From contig JAFRBX010000074.1 in assembly GCA_017404665.1 (NCBI GenBank), positions 1 to 55,430 of the forward strand: 55,430 nucleotides of DNA, in the 5' to 3' direction. This DNA is from Ruminococcus sp. GTDB taxonomy: Bacteria; Bacillota; Clostridia; Oscillospirales; Acutalibacteraceae. Below the pieces are notes generated by a model. That model saw nothing but the letters and a program-made list of their open reading frames with translations, had not been told where the DNA came from and did no database searches. Shown here one piece after another: positions 27,303 through 34,661 of this stretch; position 1 is the stretch's first letter, and each line of letters opens with the position of its first letter. A program made the position numbers and the translations under genes.

Positions 27303-27360
27303 ACAGGAATCCAAAATGCAAGCGTTTCTCTGCACCGTTCACAATTACAGGAATCCAAAA
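27303..27360 (+). promoter_or_regulatory. Two 14-bp direct repeats before the PfoR-like gene
   Basis: ACAGGAATCCAAAA occurs at 27303-27316 and again, identical, at 27347-27360, a 44-bp step. The second copy ends 16 bp before the start codon. This may be a regulator site or an RNA element. Confidence 0.45.
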
Positions 27361-27376
27361 GAATCGAGGGCGATTT

Positions 27377-28450
27377 ATGAGTAAATTCACAGCGTTTTTG
27401 AAACGCAAAAATATTGAAATATCGTGGAAGCGCTACGGGATCGACGCGCTCGGCGCGATGGCGCAGGGTCTTTTCTGCTCTCTGCTCATCGGCACGATCG
27501 TCAAGACGATCGGCGTGCTGTCCGGCTTACAGTTCCTTACCGATATCGGCGCCTACGCGATGGCAGTATCCGGTCCCGCGATGGCAGTCGCCATCGGCTA
27601 TGCCTTAAAAGCCGATCCCATGGTGCTGTTCTCGCTGGCGGCTGTCGGCTGGGCGGCAAACGCCGAGGGCGGCGCGGGCGGTCCCTTAGCTGTTCTGATT
27701 ATCGCGATCATCGCTGCCGAATGCGGCAAGGCGGTCAGTAAGGAAACAAAGGTCGATATCCTCGTTACCCCCGCGGTGACGATCCTTGTCGGCGTAGCGC
27801 TCGCGAAGCTGATCGCGCCGCCTATCGGTACGGCGGCTTCGTGGTTCGGCGTGCTGATCGACAGTGCGACAAAGCTCCAGCCCTTCTTGATGGGAATTCT
27901 GGTATCGGTGCTGGTCGGTATCGCGCTGACGCTGCCGATCTCTTCGGCGGCGATCTGCTCCGTGCTGGGGCTGACGGGACTCGCGGGCGGCGCGGCTGTC
28001 GCGGGCTGCTGTGCCCAGATGGTCGGCTTTGCGGTGATGTCGTTCCGCGAGAACCGCTGGGGCGGTTTGGTCAGTCAGGGCATCGGCACCTCGATGCTCC
28101 AGATGCCGAACATCGTCAAGAACCCGCGCGTCTGGATCGCGCCGATCGTGTGTTCAGCAATCACAGGCCCCATCGCGACCTGTGTGTTCGGGCTTCAGAT
28201 GAACGGCGCACCGATCAACTCCGGCATGGGCACCTGCGGCTTCTGCGGTCAGATCGGCGTCATCACGGGATGGTATAATCCGAGTGAGGAAGCGATCGCA
28301 CGTGGCGCAGAAGTCATCGCGCCCGGAGCGCCGGACTGGATCGGGCTGATCCTCGTCTGCATCGTGCTGCCGGCAGTCATCACACCGCTGATCAACCTGC
28401 CGCTGCGCAAGCTCGGCTGGGTCAAGGACGGCGACCTCAAGCTCGCATAA
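27377..28450 (+). CDS. PfoR-like / PTS EIIC-type (PTS_EIIC_2) membrane protein, 357 aa
   Basis: The protein is polytopic, with about eight to ten hydrophobic helices. Gly-rich loops such as NAEGGAGGPLAVLI and PINSGMGTCGFCGQIG match the PTS_EIIC_2 family, which includes the PfoR proteins described near the perfringolysin gene. No EIIA or EIIB domain is attached and no PTS gene is adjacent, so sugar transport is doubtful and a regulatory or other transport role is possible. GAGGG precedes ATG 27377. A TCATTGCGA repeat follows its stop at 28466-28510. Confidence 0.8.
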   Translation: MSKFTAFLKRKNIEISWKRYGIDALGAMAQGLFCSLLIGTIVKTIGVLSGLQFLTDIGAYAMAVSGPAMAVAIGYALKADPMVLFSLAAVGWAANAEGGAGGPLAVLIIAIIAAECGKAVSKETKVDILVTPAVTILVGVALAKLIAPPIGTAASWFGVLIDSATKLQPFLMGILVSVLVGIALTLPISSAAICSVLGLTGLAGGAAVAGCCAQMVGFAVMSFRENRWGGLVSQGIGTSMLQMPNIVKNPRVWIAPIVCSAITGPIATCVFGLQMNGAPINSGMGTCGFCGQIGVITGWYNPSEEAIARGAEVIAPGAPDWIGLILVCIVLPAVITPLINLPLRKLGWVKDGDLKLA

Positions 28451-28465
28451 ATCGGTTATATAAAG

Positions 28466-28510
28466 AGTCATTGCGAAGCCCTTTAGGGCTGTAGCAATCT
28501 CAACCGAATA
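28466..28510. repeat. TCATTGCGA-family palindromic repeat
   Basis: Short copy with arms TCATTGCGAAGCCC and GGGCTGTAGCAATCTC. Confidence 0.7.
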
Positions 28511-28555
28511 ATAAGAGTCAAATACCCGCTTGTACCGAGAAGCTTGTTTGATGAA

Positions 28556-28713
28556 GCACCTGCTGTGAGAAACGGCAGGTGCTATTTTACTTTACAGGAA
28601 ACTGCTCGTTTCCGTAAAGTAAAAAGATTTGTATGCCCGCCCGGTTTGCCGCTGCGCGACAACGGGCGATGGTTATACGAAATGCGCGCGAAGCGCGATT
28701 TCTTGTTAAAATA
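28556..28713 (+). repeat. Structured dispersed repeat, copy 2
   Basis: A GCACCTGC/GCAGGTGC hairpin (about 28556-28582) is followed by ACTTTACAGGAAAC/GTTTCCGTAAAGT, then the linker AAAAGATTTGTATGCCCGCC, identical to copy 1, then the CTGCG-loop hairpin and the GAAATGCGCGCGAAGCGCG hairpin. Compared with copy 1 (448-575) the first stem differs but stays paired. It lies 109 bp before the beta-helix lipoprotein gene. Confidence 0.6.
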
Positions 28714-28821
28714 TCACATACTTTTCACATTACAGTCACGCACAATACATATTGACGGTTTATTATTTAGCCGTAATCAAAAAACAGCGCTTCAACAGAG
28801 CGATCCCAAGGAGGAATCATT

Positions 28822-30168
28822 ATGAAAAAAATCATTTCTTTATTATCGGTTATATTAGTGATCACCGCATCATTGGCGGCTTGTCAGACTGAAGAAACAA
28901 CAGCTTCGCCCGATACGACCGCGCAGATAGCATCAGCAGCCGCGACCGAAGCCCCCGCCTCGACAACTGCCGCGACACAAGCACAGGCGGCGACAACGGC
29001 GGCGTCACAGACGGGCACCACGCTCACGCAGTCTGCCGAGGTCATCACAACGGCAAACGTGACCTCAAACGGCGCGATCGACGCTTCCGATCTCTTCTCG
29101 AACCGCGATCTGCGCCAGACAGCCGATCTTTCCGAGGCGGTTTACTATGATCTGAGCTCCGGCAGCGATATCACCATCACCGCGGAAGGCGTGTATGTGA
29201 TCTCCGGCTCCGCCGAGAATGCCTCCGTCATCGTGGATGCGGGCGACAACGATAAGGTTCAGCTTGTGCTCAACGGCGTGACGATCACCAATGGCTCAAC
29301 CCCCGCGATTTATGTCAAAAATGCCGACAAGGTATTTGTGACCACCGTAGAGAATACGGTCAGCAGTCTGACGGTCAGCGGTACCTTTACTGCCGACGGT
29401 ACCACCAACACTGACGCGGTCATCTTCGCTAAGGATGACATCGTGCTGAACGGCTTGGGCACGCTGAATATCTCCAGCACCGACAACGGTATTTCCGGCA
29501 AGGATGATATCAAGATTACCGGCGGCACGATCAACATCACCTGTACCGCCGACGCGATCGAAGCGAACGAGAGCATTGCGGTCGCGGACGGCAATATCAC
29601 CATCAATACTGACAAAGACGGTCTCCACGCCGAGAACGACGAGGATAACACCACCGGAACCATTTACATCTGCGGCGGCACCTTCAACATTACCGCGGGC
29701 AGCGACGGTATTCAGGGCACGACGGTCGTCCAGATTGACGGCGGCAGCATCACGACGAACTCTTCGGAGGGTATCGAGGCGACTTATGTCCAGATCAACG
29801 GCGGCACGGTCGATATCACCGCCTCCGATGACGGTATCAACGGTTCAAGAAAATCGAACGCCTACAACGTGACCGTAGAGATCAACGGCGGCGACATCAC
29901 CGTCAACATGGGTCAGGGCGACACCGACGGCATCGACTCCAACGGCAACTTCTATATCAACGGCGGCACGGTGAGCGTCAACGCGAATTCTCCGTTCGAC
30001 TATGACGGTGAAGGTCAGCTCAACGGCGGCACCGTATATGTCAACGGCTCAAAGGTCACCGAGCTCACCAACCAGATGATGGGCGGCGGCATGGGCGGTC
30101 CCGGCGGCATGAACGGCGGCATGGGCGGCATGAACGGCGGCATGATGGGCGGTCACGGAGGCTTTTGA
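28822..30168 (+). CDS. Lipoprotein with parallel beta-helix carbohydrate-binding domain (Cthe_2159-like), 448 aa
   Basis: A lipoprotein signal ends at SLAAC (Cys21). An Ala/Thr-rich linker (to about residue 85) leads to a domain of repeating IDGGSITTNSS-, ITGGTINITCT- and INGGTVDIT-type rungs (about 100-415), the pattern of right-handed beta-helix proteins of the Cthe_2159 carbohydrate-binding type. The last 30 residues are an unusual Gly/Met tail with MGGPGGMNGG-type units. It is exported and membrane anchored, probably binding acidic polysaccharide with calcium. AGGAGG precedes the ATG. Some relatives sit next to CotH or polyphosphate polymerase genes; here it stands alone with its own terminator. 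Confidence 0.87.
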   Translation: MKKIISLLSVILVITASLAACQTEETTASPDTTAQIASAAATEAPASTTAATQAQAATTAASQTGTTLTQSAEVITTANVTSNGAIDASDLFSNRDLRQTADLSEAVYYDLSSGSDITITAEGVYVISGSAENASVIVDAGDNDKVQLVLNGVTITNGSTPAIYVKNADKVFVTTVENTVSSLTVSGTFTADGTTNTDAVIFAKDDIVLNGLGTLNISSTDNGISGKDDIKITGGTINITCTADAIEANESIAVADGNITINTDKDGLHAENDEDNTTGTIYICGGTFNITAGSDGIQGTTVVQIDGGSITTNSSEGIEATYVQINGGTVDITASDDGINGSRKSNAYNVTVEINGGDITVNMGQGDTDGIDSNGNFYINGGTVSVNANSPFDYDGEGQLNGGTVYVNGSKVTELTNQMMGGGMGGPGGMNGGMGGMNGGMMGGHGGF

Positions 30169-30282
30169 GGCTGAGAATCGGCATTTCATTTGGCAAGAAG
30201 AATCCGCATAAGGAGAAAACAATTTCCCTTTTGAAAAATCCGAATAATCCGCCGAAAATAAATAACAGCTTCATAAAATTTT

Positions 30283-30326
30283 CATCCCGACAGCTCACTC
30301 AAAGCCGTCGGGATGATTCTTTTGTT
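30283..30326 (+). terminator. Terminator after the beta-helix lipoprotein gene
   Basis: CATCCCGAC (30283-30291) pairs with GTCGGGATG (30307-30315), followed by ATTCTTTTGTTTT. Confidence 0.75.
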
Positions 30327-30419
30327 TTGAATCTGCTATAGCTACGCGCATCGACAATCTGAAAAATTGGTTTAGGAAAGGGATAAACCATACCGCTCTA
30401 TGGCGATTTTGTCGGTGGG

Positions 30420-30519
30420 TCGCGCTGACGCGATAATGGGGCCCCCCAACACGCCCCTGCGTGTTGGGGAGAGGAGGAGCGGCGCAGCGATATGGGAGCG
30501 GTCATGCCTGACCGCTCCC
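30420..30519. repeat. Three strong GC-rich hairpins, unknown element
   Basis: Stems TCGCG/CGCGA (30420-30433), CCCCAACACGC/GCGTGTTGGGG (30444-30469) and GGGAGCGGTCA/TGACCGCTCCC (30494-30519) each close a four-base loop. No gene is visible on either strand. It may be an RNA or a repeat remnant. Confidence 0.5.
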
Positions 30520-30657
30520 AATGAGTGCAGCCGGCGACGACGAGGCACGCTCGCCTTCGAGTCCCTTCCATCGCGCTTTGCTTTTATATGAAGCTGAACC
30601 ATGAAAATGATACAGTCGGGATATGCGGTCGGTGAGTAGCGATTTTCACTACTCTGT

Positions 30658-30783
30658 GTTCACTTTTTAGATCATCGCGTTCTCTTTTTCTATAGGCGCG
30701 TTCACTTTTCAGACTCTTACGTTCGTTTTTTAACTCTCTGTGTTCACGAGCGCCGGGGTTGCGTTCATTTTTGAGAAAACGGT
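30658..30783 (+). repeat. Six 21-bp tandem repeats upstream of ncRNA 1
   Basis: GTTC recurs at 30658, 30679, 30700, 30721, 30742 and 30763, exactly every 21 bp. Best units read GTTCACTTTTTAGA or GTTCACTTTTCAGACTC. A 21-bp step is two helical turns, and the array ends at the -35 box of the next promoter. Confidence 0.7.
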
Positions 30784-30811
30784 TACAAAAACACGATGGA
30801 TATGTTACGAT
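30783..30811 (+). promoter_or_regulatory. Promoter of structured RNA 1
   Basis: TTACAA (30783-30788) and TACGAT (30806-30811) are 17 bp apart. The RNA would start at the G of GCCAACAA, seven bases after the -10 box, as in copy 2. Confidence 0.6.
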
Positions 30812-30817
30812 AAGGAA

Positions 30818-31008
30818 GCCAACAAATTCACATTTGAATAATTAGCTTTTATAGCATTTTTATGGGATATTGTTATTATTTCCCGATAAAAACTATGCTC
30901 TTTTCTTGCTATCCCTTATTTGCTATAAAAGCGTGGTAGTGTGAATATGTTTGGCGACAGTTTGAGCGAAGTGTTTTTTGATGCGCGGCTCAGGCTGTGT
31001 GTTGTTTT
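30818..31008 (+). ncRNA. Structured RNA gene, copy 1 (unidentified, 6S-like shape)
   Basis: A long rod folds: a closing stem (30819-30832 with 30940-30954), then a bubble with TGAATAAT, a 12-bp stem GCTTTTATAGCA/TGCTATAAAAGC, a GGGATA/TATCCC stem and an apical hairpin ending in CCCGATAAAAAC and ATGCTC. After the closing stem come GTTTGGCGACA and GTGTTTTTTG, conserved with copy 2, then a weak terminator near 30981-31008 and a stronger one at 31071-31096. Lower stems differ from copy 2 but remain paired, while the apical part is nearly identical. Size and closed-rod shape recall 6S RNA, but the conserved apical part is not typical, so the family is open. Confidence 0.65.
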
Positions 31009-31017
31009 ATTATAAAT

Positions 31018-31060
31018 AGTCATTGCGAAGCCCGCTGGGGCTGTGGCAATCTCAACCGAA
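31018..31060. repeat. TCATTGCGA-family palindromic repeat
   Basis: Short copy between the two structured RNA genes, arms TCATTGCGAAGCCC and GGGGCTGTGGCAATCTC. Confidence 0.75.
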
Positions 31061-31070
31061 AAAACAGTAG

Positions 31071-31096
31071 AGCGCTTCCTCGTGGAGGCGCTTTTC
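31071..31096 (+). terminator. Hairpin terminator between the two RNA genes
   Basis: AGCGCTTCC pairs with GGAGGCGCT (one wobble), followed by TTTT. It may be the final stop for RNA 1. Confidence 0.6.
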
Positions 31097-31140
31097 GCAT
31101 ACTTGTACATTCTGCATAAAATAAGCGTAAATATTTTGGA

Positions 31141-31169
31141 TTGCGGTGCGCGCCGCAATATGGTAGAAT
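31141..31169 (+). promoter_or_regulatory. Promoter of structured RNA 2
   Basis: TTGCGG (31141-31146) and TAGAAT (31164-31169) are 17 bp apart. A GC palindrome (TTGCGG...CCGCAA) lies in the spacer region. Confidence 0.6.
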
Positions 31170-31175
31170 TAAAGT

Positions 31176-31387
31176 GCCAACAATTTACAAATGAATAATG
31201 CTGTTCTTAAGAATAATTAGACTTATTCATGGGGATAGTGTTTTTATTTCACGATAAAAACACTATGCTCTATTTCAACTATCCCTACAAGTCTAATTGT
31301 TCAAGGATTATTTGTAAATTGTTTGGCGACAATCGTAGGGCAACGTGTTTTTTGGCGCATGACCTTGCGGTTGTGCGCCTTTTTTTT
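31176..31387 (+). ncRNA. Structured RNA gene, copy 2 (unidentified, 6S-like shape)
   Basis: The closing stem is CAATTTACAAA/TTTGTAAATTG. A large bubble follows (TGAATAATGCTGTTC on the 5' side, GTTCAAGGA on the 3' side), then AATTAGACTT/AAGTCTAATT, GGGATAG/CTATCCC and an apical hairpin GTGTTTTTAT/ATAAAAACAC with a TTCACG loop. GTTTGGCGACA and GTGTTTTTTG follow as in copy 1, and the RNA ends with a clear terminator (31354-31387). Promoter, covarying stems and terminator make a gene very likely. It ends 133 bp before the CHAP-dockerin gene. Confidence 0.7.
31354..31387 (+). terminator. Terminator of structured RNA 2
   Basis: GGCGCA (31354-31359) pairs with TGTGCGCC (31372-31379), followed by eight T's. 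Confidence 0.9.
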
Positions 31388-31402
31388 CCGAATAAAGTCA
31401 AA

Positions 31403-31491
31403 AAGCCTCCCTTTCCTAAGGGAGGTGCCCGACAGGGCGGAGGGTTGCTATCGTCATAGCGAGGGCAAAGCCTGTGGCAATCCCGCAAAGA
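31403..31491. repeat. Two palindromic repeats before the CHAP-dockerin gene
   Basis: A CTCCCTTTCC/AAGGGAGG element (31403-31447) is joined to a diverged TCATAGCGAG...TGGCAATCCC element (31456-31491). Confidence 0.6.
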
Positions 31492-31520
31492 GTCAATACA
31501 TTTTTAAGGAGGTCATCTTT

Positions 31521-33377
31521 ATGTTGAGGAAAATCTTGTCGTTCCTACTAGCTGTTACTATGTTGTTCAGTGTTTTTATCACCCTGCCTTTCACCGCCTC
31601 GGCAGGTGAAACGGAGCTTTCTGAGGAAAGCGCTAAATTGGATATAGTCGCAACAGGTAATCCATATTCGGGCGGGTATGCTAACTGTACATGGACAGCG
31701 TGGCAGAAAGCATATGATGAAGCAGGAGTTAGCTTACCCGGATGGGGCAATGCGTGGACGTGGTATTCTTCGGCACAAGCCGCCGGTTACGCAACAGGCT
31801 CCGCTCCCCGAGCAAAATCGATTGCAGTTTATAATTATACTTCAACAAATTCGTACGGTCACGTTGCATATGTAAGCGACTATAACAGCTCAACGAATCA
31901 GATATACAAAAAAGAAGGCGGTTATCTTGGCGGGTATCATGAAGGCTGGGGACCGGCATACGAGAGTAATATGTTAGGGTATATTTATCTTGATGGTAAT
32001 CCTATTCCTCAAGGTCATGTTATGTCCGAGTCCGAGGCGGCAGGCAGAACGATTCCCGACGGCACCTACTGGATATGCAGTAAGATAGCGCAGGATTATT
32101 TTTGGGATATTCCCGCCGAAAACCGAGATACCTTCAACGGATGCAATTTACAGACTTGGATATGGAAAAATAAACCCGTCCCGAATGAATACGATGCGTT
32201 CTATGTTCAATATATTGACAACGGTTTTTATATCATTCTGCAAAAGGGTACTCAAATGGCGGTCGATGTTACCGGCGGTTCTCTCAACCAAGGGACTAAT
32301 GTGCAGATGTGGGAAGTGAATTACTCTAATGCACAGCAGTGGTCGATTGAGAGAACAGACAGCGGCTATAAGCTGCGTTCAAGATGCAACAATTACTACG
32401 CAGACGTATACAACTGTAACTACGCGGGAGAGACCAATGTCCAGACATGGGGAGGCAACGACACAAACGCGCAGCGATTCTCTTTTATCCCATACTATCC
32501 CGATGAAAGACCGATTGCGGACGGCGTTTATTCGATCGGCTCGATCGTAGGCGACACCTGTTATCTGGACGCTTTGGGTGTTCTCGGCAGTTATGTGGAC
32601 AAAACCAATGTGCAGATATGGAACGGCTCTGAAGATTTGTTTAAGATCGAGTATGACACAGACGGATACTACAGGATATATGAGGTTACGAGCGGGCTGG
32701 CGGTAGAAGTGACAAATGACGATAAATCGTATCTGGATAACAGCAGAAATGTGGCGTTGGGCACAAAGAGCGGCAGCAGAGGGCAGTTCTGGAAAATCAG
32801 GAAGAATTCCGACGGAATCTATTCGTTCATCAACAAGCAGTCCGGCTATTATCTCGACGTCAACGGAGGCGGAAGCGCTGACGGTACCAACGTAAAGCTT
32901 TATCCGTACAACGGCTCCGATGCGCAGAAATGGAGGATAAAGAAAGAGCTGCAAAGCAATATGGTGAAGGTCGTGGGCTGGTCGTTGAAAAACGGCTTTT
33001 ATCAGCCGAGCGTTGAGGTAAGCTATAACGGTCAGCTGTTGATAAAAGACAAGGATTATTCGGTGAGCACCTATATCGATAATGAAACGCTGTATGCGAA
33101 GATCACCGGAACGGGTGATTTCAGCGGGTCGGTTTCAGTGGAGTACAGCGATCAGCCTGTCCTCGGCGACGCGGACGGTGACGGGGCGGTGACCTCGGTC
33201 GATGTTACGCTGATTCAGCGCGTGTGCGCTAATCTCAGCGTCGGCATCGACGAAGATGTGCTGATGAACGCCGACGTCGACGGAAACGGCGTATTGGAGA
33301 TCATTGACGCGACGTGGATACAGCGGCATTTGGCGCAGATGAATGTGCCGTATGCGATCGGGAAAGCAAAAGGATAA
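31521..33377 (+). CDS. Secreted CHAP amidase/peptidase with ricin lectin repeats and C-terminal dockerin, 618 aa
   Basis: ATG 31521 follows AAGGAGG; the longer frame upstream is repeat sequence. A signal peptide ends near ASA (about residue 29). A CHAP domain follows (about 45-155), with the cysteine in ANCTWTAWQ and the histidine in SYGHVAYVSDY as catalytic pair. Two ricin-type beta-trefoil regions (about 170-480) carry several Q-x-W motifs. A short beta module comes next, then a type I dockerin (about 550-615): GDADGDGAVTSVDVTLIQR and NADVDGNGVLEIIDATWIQR are its two calcium loops. It would cut peptidoglycan or peptides while bound to sugars and to a cohesin scaffold. CHAP plus dockerin suggests cellulosome-like attachment of a wall hydrolase. 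Confidence 0.92.
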   Translation: MLRKILSFLLAVTMLFSVFITLPFTASAGETELSEESAKLDIVATGNPYSGGYANCTWTAWQKAYDEAGVSLPGWGNAWTWYSSAQAAGYATGSAPRAKSIAVYNYTSTNSYGHVAYVSDYNSSTNQIYKKEGGYLGGYHEGWGPAYESNMLGYIYLDGNPIPQGHVMSESEAAGRTIPDGTYWICSKIAQDYFWDIPAENRDTFNGCNLQTWIWKNKPVPNEYDAFYVQYIDNGFYIILQKGTQMAVDVTGGSLNQGTNVQMWEVNYSNAQQWSIERTDSGYKLRSRCNNYYADVYNCNYAGETNVQTWGGNDTNAQRFSFIPYYPDERPIADGVYSIGSIVGDTCYLDALGVLGSYVDKTNVQIWNGSEDLFKIEYDTDGYYRIYEVTSGLAVEVTNDDKSYLDNSRNVALGTKSGSRGQFWKIRKNSDGIYSFINKQSGYYLDVNGGGSADGTNVKLYPYNGSDAQKWRIKKELQSNMVKVVGWSLKNGFYQPSVEVSYNGQLLIKDKDYSVSTYIDNETLYAKITGTGDFSGSVSVEYSDQPVLGDADGDGAVTSVDVTLIQRVCANLSVGIDEDVLMNADVDGNGVLEIIDATWIQRHLAQMNVPYAIGKAKG

Positions 33378-33456
33378 CAGGAGAAAAAGGCTACGCCCTG
33401 CGGTTTGGATGCCGCGGGGCGCAGTTGTTGATGTAGGAAAGATTTGCTTCTATTTT

Positions 33457-33544
33457 TGGGATTGCCACGGCTCCCTTGGAGCCTCGCAATGACAGCGGGA
33501 GTTTGCGGGATCGTCCGCGCGAGCTGTTCCTCACAATGACAATG
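33457..33544. repeat. Two TCATTGCGA-family repeats, inverted orientation
   Basis: GGGATTGCCACGGCTCCC...GCCTCGCAATGAC is followed by a diverged second copy ending CTCACAATGAC. They fill the space between two convergent genes. Confidence 0.6.
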
Positions 33545-33555
33545 TTATTACAGCG

Positions 33556-34362
33556 TCAGATGATTCCCAGCTTTTTGAGGGCGAGAGCAATGCCGTCCTC
33601 GTCGCTGTCGGCGGTCACCATGTCAGCGGCGGCTTTGACCGCTTCTTCGGCGTTGCCCATGGCGACGCCCGTACCTGCCGCTTTCAGCATGAAGATATCA
33701 TTGTAGCTGTCGCCGAAGGCGATCGCTTCGCTGATATCGATTTCAGCGTCGTCACAGATCGCCTGCAGCCCCGTGCCCTTGTTGACGCCCTTCGGCATGA
33801 CCTCTAAAAACCACGGCGCGGAGAGATAGATGTCAACCTCCTCTCCGAGGGCAGTCAGCAGCCGCTGTTCGAGCTCTTTGAGCTCGTCAGGATCGCCCGC
33901 GATCAGGAATTTGTGGATATCCCAGTCGATGAACGAGGGCAGATCGTCCACCACATTCAGCGGCAGACCGATCACGTCGCTTTCAATATGGGTGTAGTCG
34001 TTGACCTTGCTGTCAGCATAGATGACTGCACCCTTGTGCACCATCGTGGTGACGTTGGTCGGGCGGAGGATATCGTAGACCGGTTCGATGTATCTGCTGT
34101 CGAGATAGCTCTTGCCGATCAGCTCGTTGCGGCTGTTCATAATCGCGCCGCCGTTGAAGCCCATGTAATAGCCGCCGTGACGGAGGATATCCAGCTTCTC
34201 GGCATAGGGGCGCACGCCGTAGGGGAGACGTCCCGACGCGACAGCGAGCTTGACGCCGTTTTCCTGCGCCTGCAGCAGCGCCGCTTTCGTCAGGGGAGTG
34301 ATCTCTTTCTTTCGGTTGAGCAGCGTGTCGTCGATATCGACCGCGATCAGCTTGTATTTCAT
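33556..34362 (-). CDS. HAD-superfamily (Cof-type) phosphatase, 268 aa
   Basis: The protein starts with IAVDIDDTLLNRKKEITP (nucleophile Asp9 and Asp11), has VASGRLPYGV (motif II), a lysine near 197 in the KGVNKGTGL block (motif III) and FGDSYNDIFML (motif IV). A C2-type cap lies between. Such enzymes dephosphorylate sugar phosphates, FMN and similar compounds; the substrate is unknown. It is transcribed toward the CHAP-dockerin gene and shares its upstream region with the Dlt-like operon. Confidence 0.93.
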   Translation of the reverse strand: MKYKLIAVDIDDTLLNRKKEITPLTKAALLQAQENGVKLAVASGRLPYGVRPYAEKLDILRHGGYYMGFNGGAIMNSRNELIGKSYLDSRYIEPVYDILRPTNVTTMVHKGAVIYADSKVNDYTHIESDVIGLPLNVVDDLPSFIDWDIHKFLIAGDPDELKELEQRLLTALGEEVDIYLSAPWFLEVMPKGVNKGTGLQAICDDAEIDISEAIAFGDSYNDIFMLKAAGTGVAMGNAEEAVKAAADMVTADSDEDGIALALKKLGII

Positions 34363-34539
34363 AATCCACCTCGTATAAATTTATTAATCATACCATACCA
34401 TAACTTCTGTTTTTTCGCAAGTATTGTTCGGTAGCGGTGAGCTGACGAGAGGGTGGGCGATATGCATAAAATCATAACGTTTATTTTGTGTATAATAACT
34501 ATATCGTATCGCTGAATTTTCCGAAAACCGAAATAATGG

Positions 34540-34567
34540 TTGAAATTGTGAGATTCTATGGTATAAT
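34540..34567 (+). promoter_or_regulatory. Promoter of the Dlt-like operon
   Basis: TTGAAA (34540-34545) and TATAAT (34562-34567) are 16 bp apart. The leader to the GTG start is about 90 bp and AT-rich. Confidence 0.65.
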
Positions 34568-34661
34568 GATAAATGTATTAATATGGAAAATTTAATTTGT
34601 TATATGTTGATAAAAAATGCATTTCATCATGCGTTGTTTGAATCGGAAAGGGTGATCAATC

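Noticed and set aside
30400-30602. Small open frames on both strands in the GC-rich hairpin patch
   Set aside because: They arise from the GC-rich palindromes and lack start signals.
30658-30783. 21-bp repeats as CRISPR or coding repeats
   Set aside because: There are no spacers between units, and both directions contain stop codons.
31323-31520. Long upstream extension of the CHAP-dockerin frame
   Set aside because: It covers the terminator of the structured RNA and two palindromic repeats; AAGGAGG and a signal peptide mark the start at 31521.
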